Assembly: GCF_013141725.1 (NCBI RefSeq)
Contig: NZ_WHNZ01000061.1
Span: forward strand, 248,001-312,000
Direction: 5' to 3'
Length of the DNA: 64,000 nt
DNA from: Paenibacillus planticolens
GTDB taxonomy: Bacteria; Bacillota; Bacilli; Paenibacillales; NBRC-103111
Shown here: piece by piece, positions 60,346 to 64,000 of the stretch
Position numbering within the stretch: the stretch's first letter is position 1
Layout of the letters: every line of letters starts with the position of its first letter
Position numbers and translations under genes: made by a program
Notes under the pieces: model-generated
Told to the model about the DNA's origin: nothing
Seen by the model: the letters and a program-made list of their open reading frames with translations, nothing else
Database searches by the model: none

Positions 60346-61683
60346 TTATCCAAAAGCTTTCCCACGGCTTCTCCAAGCGTACGACCACACTAAGGTACAT
60401 AAGGGCAAAGCCCAAAGAAACGGCGCATAACCAACATAGTGCTCAACAGGCACCCCCACGATCGTTCCACATACGATAGCCAGCATGTTCCACGGGATCA
60501 TGGCAGCTAGAATGAGACTCGAATCAGCAACAACTCTGGCAAGCTGGCTGCGCGGAAAACGTTCTTCCCAGAAGGGGAGCAAGCTCCTTCCTGACATCAT
60601 AATCGGCAAGGTTTGCGTGCATGAAACAAGTCCAAGTCCTAATCCGAATAAGGAAGTTCGAAACGTTGCCGAGAACAAGGAGGCGGAGCGTCCTCCCATA
60701 AGCTTTTGCATATAGGACTGCAGAACACGGTTTTCCTCCAAAATACCATTAAAAGCTCCCGCAAGTCCAATAAGGACAATTAACTCGACCATGTTGGACA
60801 AGCCTTTGGTTTGCAATGAATCGAATAAAATAGAATGATAGCCAAACCACATCGCATGCAGCCATTCATACCAGGTGACCCCTTGATAAATGAAACCAAT
60901 CCCAATCGCACAAGCTATGGACAGGAGAAAACCGTTCCTCGTTTTAAACCTTAATAGAATCGAAAGAAGCAACAGAATTACTGGAAATAACAACCAAATA
61001 CTATAGGTAAAGCCCGTGCCAAACTGCTGCTGCAGCCATGCTTTCTCCCCATGATGCCACACCCCATTCAGATCGGAAAACAAGAAGAAACCAAAGGTGA
61101 TGACTCCGGCACCGATCGTGGTTGGCAGCAAAGCTTTAAACAAGTCTTTTACAGAAACACCTGTTGAAGAAGCTACAAGACGATTGGCACTTGAAAATGG
61201 CGACGTCCGATCGCCGACAAAAGCACCGGAAACGAGAGCGCCGGCAACAATCGGCAAAGGGATTTGCAGCAGCAGGGCAAGACCGATTAACGGGATTCCG
61301 ACTGAACTTAGCGTCCCTGTAGATGTGCCAAGCAACATCGAAATACACGCTGACAGCACAAATGAAAACGTAAGAAAATAACTGGGATCCACGACACGAA
61401 GCCCCAAATCGATCATGTAAGGGATCGTTCCGCTAGCCGTCCACGTAGGGATCACGACGCCGACTAAGGCGAGAATCCAAATGACTTCTTTGGTATGTTT
61501 AACCCCCTCCCACATACTTTGCAGGATGTTCCCAGGCGCGGCTCCACCTCGCCAAATAAACAGCACTAAAGTTGACAGCCCGAAGGCAAAGCCAATCGCT
61601 AAAGCAAGATGAAGCGCATATGCGGCCGCGAGTCCAAGAATAGTAATGAATATGGTTACGCCAAGCTGTCTATTCGTTAACAT
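60346..61683 (-). CDS. nhaC: NhaC-family Na+/H+ antiporter
   Basis: 445 aa, about 11-12 membrane helices. LVGVVIPTWTASGTIPYMIDLG, LSACISMLLGTSTGTLSSVGIPL and GALVSGAFVGDRTSPFSSANRLV are NhaC-type motifs. Exchanges Na+ for H+ (some relatives carry malate or lactate). 26 bp upstream of the phosphoesterase gene in the same direction. Confidence 0.88.
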   Translation of the reverse strand: MLTNRQLGVTIFITILGLAAAYALHLALAIGFAFGLSTLVLFIWRGGAAPGNILQSMWEGVKHTKEVIWILALVGVVIPTWTASGTIPYMIDLGLRVVDPSYFLTFSFVLSACISMLLGTSTGTLSSVGIPLIGLALLLQIPLPIVAGALVSGAFVGDRTSPFSSANRLVASSTGVSVKDLFKALLPTTIGAGVITFGFFLFSDLNGVWHHGEKAWLQQQFGTGFTYSIWLLFPVILLLLSILLRFKTRNGFLLSIACAIGIGFIYQGVTWYEWLHAMWFGYHSILFDSLQTKGLSNMVELIVLIGLAGAFNGILEENRVLQSYMQKLMGGRSASLFSATFRTSLFGLGLGLVSCTQTLPIMMSGRSLLPFWEERFPRSQLARVVADSSLILAAMIPWNMLAIVCGTIVGVPVEHYVGYAPFLWALPLCTLVWSYAWRSRGKAFG

Positions 61684-61689
61684 GTAGTT

Positions 61690-62529
61690 TTATCCCAACA
61701 TCCTTTGAATCGTTTTCAGGGTCTCGTTGATCGCTTGCTTGAGCGGTTGCGGCTCCCCTTGATAGGGATGAACCGAACCAAAGGTGTGATTCCCCTCAGG
61801 GATTCTAATCCATTGGATGGCCGGATTCCGCTCAATCAGCTGCTTGGAGCCTCGAATTAAGCGCTCTCCGTCTTCCGTACCTTGAATTAACGCGATTAGA
61901 AATTCTGCGCCGCTAATCCGGTTTACAATATGGAATCTCTCGCTGTTACGCTCCATGTCTTCAAGTATTTCAAGGTCTAACGGCATATTTTGCTTCGTAC
62001 GCCCGTTTAACGTGAACGTTCTGCCCGTTCTGCGCATCTCTTCTTTATTCTCCTCTGTGAGCAGATCAACATTTGCAATGCCATTCCAACTGATAACACC
62101 GGCGATTCGTTCAGGATGATCGAGTGCATAAATCAAACATACACCAGCTCCTCTGCTGTGTCCCAAAAGCAAGATAGGATTCTCGTCGTCTCCGGACAAT
62201 TTTGCAATACGACCAATTTCCTTCACGACTGCGTCCAGATCTTCCAAATCTTTCGAGTACGTATCCCGGGCAAACTTCTCAAGCTCCGTAAATTGGAGCA
62301 AGTCCTCCCCAACGCCATTGTGAGAGAAATTGATGGACATCACATTCACATTTGCTGCCAACGATTGCGCCACATGCGGAAACATCCCCCAGTCTTTGAA
62401 GCCTTTGTATCCATGGCAAATGACGATCGTCCCCAGGGCCGGCTGTGACACAGCTTCGTAGTAATCCCCTCTGACCGTGCGATTCTCGGCTATATGTAGT
62501 TCGAACGCCTTACCTTCGTTTAGCTGCAT
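61690..62529 (-). CDS. Alpha/beta hydrolase
   Basis: 279 aa from ATG 62529, GGGAGG 7 bp upstream. TIVICHGYKGFKDWGMF oxyanion motif, LLLGHSRGAGVCLIYAL nucleophile elbow (Ser), ALIQGTEDGERL acidic region, GNHTFGSVHPYQ with the His. Similar to the DLH/YqiA style hydrolases with unknown substrates. Six bp before the NhaC gene. Confidence 0.9.
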   Translation of the reverse strand: MQLNEGKAFELHIAENRTVRGDYYEAVSQPALGTIVICHGYKGFKDWGMFPHVAQSLAANVNVMSINFSHNGVGEDLLQFTELEKFARDTYSKDLEDLDAVVKEIGRIAKLSGDDENPILLLGHSRGAGVCLIYALDHPERIAGVISWNGIANVDLLTEENKEEMRRTGRTFTLNGRTKQNMPLDLEILEDMERNSERFHIVNRISGAEFLIALIQGTEDGERLIRGSKQLIERNPAIQWIRIPEGNHTFGSVHPYQGEPQPLKQAINETLKTIQRMLG

Positions 62530-62703
62530 AAGTTTGCCTCCCTTTCTTGTATGGCTATATTTTAGCACAAATGCATTTCGGACAGCATGTCCCTGCGGAT
62601 TGTTCATAAATTTAAGGCAAATAGTAAAAACTTGACTATGGCGTCTCAGACTGTCCCTTACGGTGTGAATCGCTCTAAATACAATCCAGGAGGAAGCTTA
62701 CCT

Positions 62704-63840
62704 ATGCATCATACCCGAGCAACTCGCTTGCTCCGAACGATGATTTGCACCCTGTTGCTTTCCGTGCTATCCGTTGGTGTGTTAAGTCCGATGAACGAAA
62801 GCTTTGGCCAAGACTACAACACTCAAGACACTGCTAACTCGCATACTTTTTTTCTGGTTGTCAAAGCATCGCCACATGCAGCCTACCAAACAGAAGCATC
62901 CTTTCAAAATAAAAAACTGCAGCGGGAGCTTGAGAAGTTAACGGCTGGCCCTCCATATGCCGAAGCTTTATTGCCGGATACCACCCTGATGTATGCCCAA
63001 AAAGGACAGACGCAACACTATGGCGTCACGGTAAACGGGGAATTGGTTGATCTCGTGACGAAATCCACCATTGCTTTGTCCCCCGGCACGCAGGACGACC
63101 TCCGTCTGGAAGTCAGCGCCCTCCGAGCCAAGCATTATGGCGAAATTCTGACATGGGAAGACGTAAGCAAGGTCATCCCTAAATATAGCAAATTCACGAT
63201 TACCGATGTGGAGAGCGGCCTTAGCTTCGAAGGACAGCGCCGCGCAGGGTCCAACCACGCGGATGTCCAGCCGCTGACAAAGACCGATTCCGCGACGCTC
63301 AAAACCATTTACGGCGGCGCCTGGAGCTGGGACCGCAAAGCGGTCCTCGTGAAGTTTAACGGCCGCACGCTGGCCGGCTCCATGCACGGCATGCCGCATG
63401 GAGGAGACGGCATTCCCGGAAATGACTTCAACGGTCATTTCTGCATTCACTTCCTCGGGAGCGTCACGCACGGCTCCCGCTCCTCTGACCCGGCGCACCA
63501 GGTCATGGTGCACCGCGCTGCAGGCTTGCTGACGTCCTACATCAGCAAGCTTTCGCCTTGGGCGCTGATCGACGTCTGGATCAGCGGAGCGAACCAAGGT
63601 GACCTGCAGCTGCTGCAGGTCACTACAGGGCAAGAGCAGGCGGTGCATGTGCGCAGCATGCGCCGCCTGTCCAAGTCCGTGGAGCGGGATGTGTCCCAGC
63701 TCCTGGAGCTTGAGACCGCGGTCGACGTTACGGTTACACCGGCACGCGCTTCCGCGCCAACCCACAGGCGTGTGCTCTTTCGACTCGAAAGAGCGTCGCT
63801 CGATTCGCGCTGGTACATTCGCAGCGCGGTCATACAATGA
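62704..63840 (+). CDS. Secreted protein of unknown function with a conserved NDFNGHFCIHF motif
   Basis: 378 aa from ATG 62704, AGGAGG 10 bp upstream. Signal peptide LLRTMICTLLLSVLSVGVLS. The C-terminal half has GAWSWDRKAVLVKFNGRTLAGSMHGMPHGGDGIPGNDFNGHFCIHFLGSVTHGS, with conserved His and Cys reminiscent of a catalytic HGxxx...HxCxHF pattern, then DPAHQVMVHRAAGL. I recall this motif in cell-wall-associated proteins of spore formers, but cannot name a verified family. The centre/right half is GC-rich. Confidence 0.72.
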   Translation: MHHTRATRLLRTMICTLLLSVLSVGVLSPMNESFGQDYNTQDTANSHTFFLVVKASPHAAYQTEASFQNKKLQRELEKLTAGPPYAEALLPDTTLMYAQKGQTQHYGVTVNGELVDLVTKSTIALSPGTQDDLRLEVSALRAKHYGEILTWEDVSKVIPKYSKFTITDVESGLSFEGQRRAGSNHADVQPLTKTDSATLKTIYGGAWSWDRKAVLVKFNGRTLAGSMHGMPHGGDGIPGNDFNGHFCIHFLGSVTHGSRSSDPAHQVMVHRAAGLLTSYISKLSPWALIDVWISGANQGDLQLLQVTTGQEQAVHVRSMRRLSKSVERDVSQLLELETAVDVTVTPARASAPTHRRVLFRLERASLDSRWYIRSAVIQ

Positions 63841-63841
63841 C

Positions 63842-63890
63842 AGAAAGCCCGTCATCTCTCCATTCACATGAGATGACGGGCTTTCTTTTC
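63842..63890. terminator. Bidirectional terminator
   Basis: AGAAAGCCCGTCATCTC...GAGATGACGGGCTTTCT then TTTC. Confidence 0.9.
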
Positions 63891-64000
63891 TTATTGCAGC
63901 GGCTGGCCGGAAGCTTTCCGCAGTTCATTCGCCAATCGGTGGAACTCCGCGCGAGCTGGGAGCGAGGTCGTGGCATCGTAGCCGGCGGAAAGAAAAGGGA
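63891..64000 (-). CDS. C-terminus of an unrecognised protein (cut by window)
   Basis: An open minus-strand frame enters at the right edge and ends at TAA 63893-63891: FLSAGYDATTSLPARAEF...ELRKASGQPLQ. It lies just before the terminator at 63842-63890. Too short to assign. Confidence 0.55.
   Translation of the reverse strand, partial: PFLSAGYDATTSLPARAEFHRLANELRKASGQPLQ

Noticed and set aside
62968-63867. 299-aa minus-strand frame
   Set aside because: GC-rich shadow of the secreted protein gene at 62704-63840.

Overview
The window looks like a chromosome segment of a Gram-positive, endospore-forming member of the Bacillales, most likely Paenibacillus or a close relative. The evidence is an alpha/beta-type small acid-soluble spore protein, two YjcZ-type micropeptides, CcpA, a glucose-type PTS, strong AGGAGG ribosome-binding sites with frequent TTG and GTG starts, U-run hairpin terminators, and families typical of Bacillales (DUF1054, DUF1885, DUF1292, DUF6953-like). 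No phage or insertion sequence is intact. Most genes lie on the minus strand in short operons.

0-9.2 kb, central carbon control: the 3' part of acuC, a 53-bp tandem repeat, mtnN, ccpA, a zinc-ribbon protein, and an operon of a fused PTS EIICBA, PTS enzyme I and a DJ-1/PfpI protein, followed by a Q/N-rich repeat protein. 9.3-14.8 kb: a short FAD oxidoreductase, then the operon fluC-fluC-aroA-C39 peptidase-like-CoA-binding protein, a rhodanese and aroK. 14.8-25.6 kb, sugar acids and glycosides: LacI regulator, LarA-family protein, gluconokinase-like kinase, SDR and gnd, then a second LacI regulator with a perfect palindromic operator, a BadF-type sugar kinase and a GH4 phosphoglycosidase.

25.7-43.7 kb, envelope stress and transport: an ABC exporter with two ABC-2 permeases, divergent from a histidine kinase/response regulator pair (gene content like LnrJK-LnrLMN); a second ABC exporter with its own TetR regulator and twin operators around the promoter; two MFS transporters; a SpeA-type decarboxylase; DUF1885 and DUF1292 proteins; two stalk-type proteins with copper-amine-oxidase N-terminal domains; a membrane-anchored hydrolase. 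43.8-53.2 kb: an MBL-fold hydrolase, a GGDEF/histidine-kinase fusion, GNAT, YuiD-like and CBS proteins, a four-gene polyprenyl-sugar glycosylation cassette, a Q/G-rich protein, a lipoprotein SodC, a tiny acidic protein and a SASP.

53.3-59.8 kb is a visibly AT-richer accessory stretch with a lone tRNA-Val, small membrane or low-complexity proteins, a gene that reads through only with a -1 shift at an A AAA AAG heptamer, a decayed sigma-like gene, a chemoreceptor and several micro-ORFs. 59.8-64 kb returns to ordinary genes: phosphoesterase, NhaC antiporter, alpha/beta hydrolase, an unrecognised secreted protein, and the C-terminus of one more gene running off the right edge.

The items I would look at first are the possible -1 frameshift gene (55060-55313), the LarA-family gene in the gluconate operon, the glycosylation cassette (47823-50471), the dispersed hairpin elements near 1.0, 26.3 and 56.4 kb, and the 53-bp repeat array.
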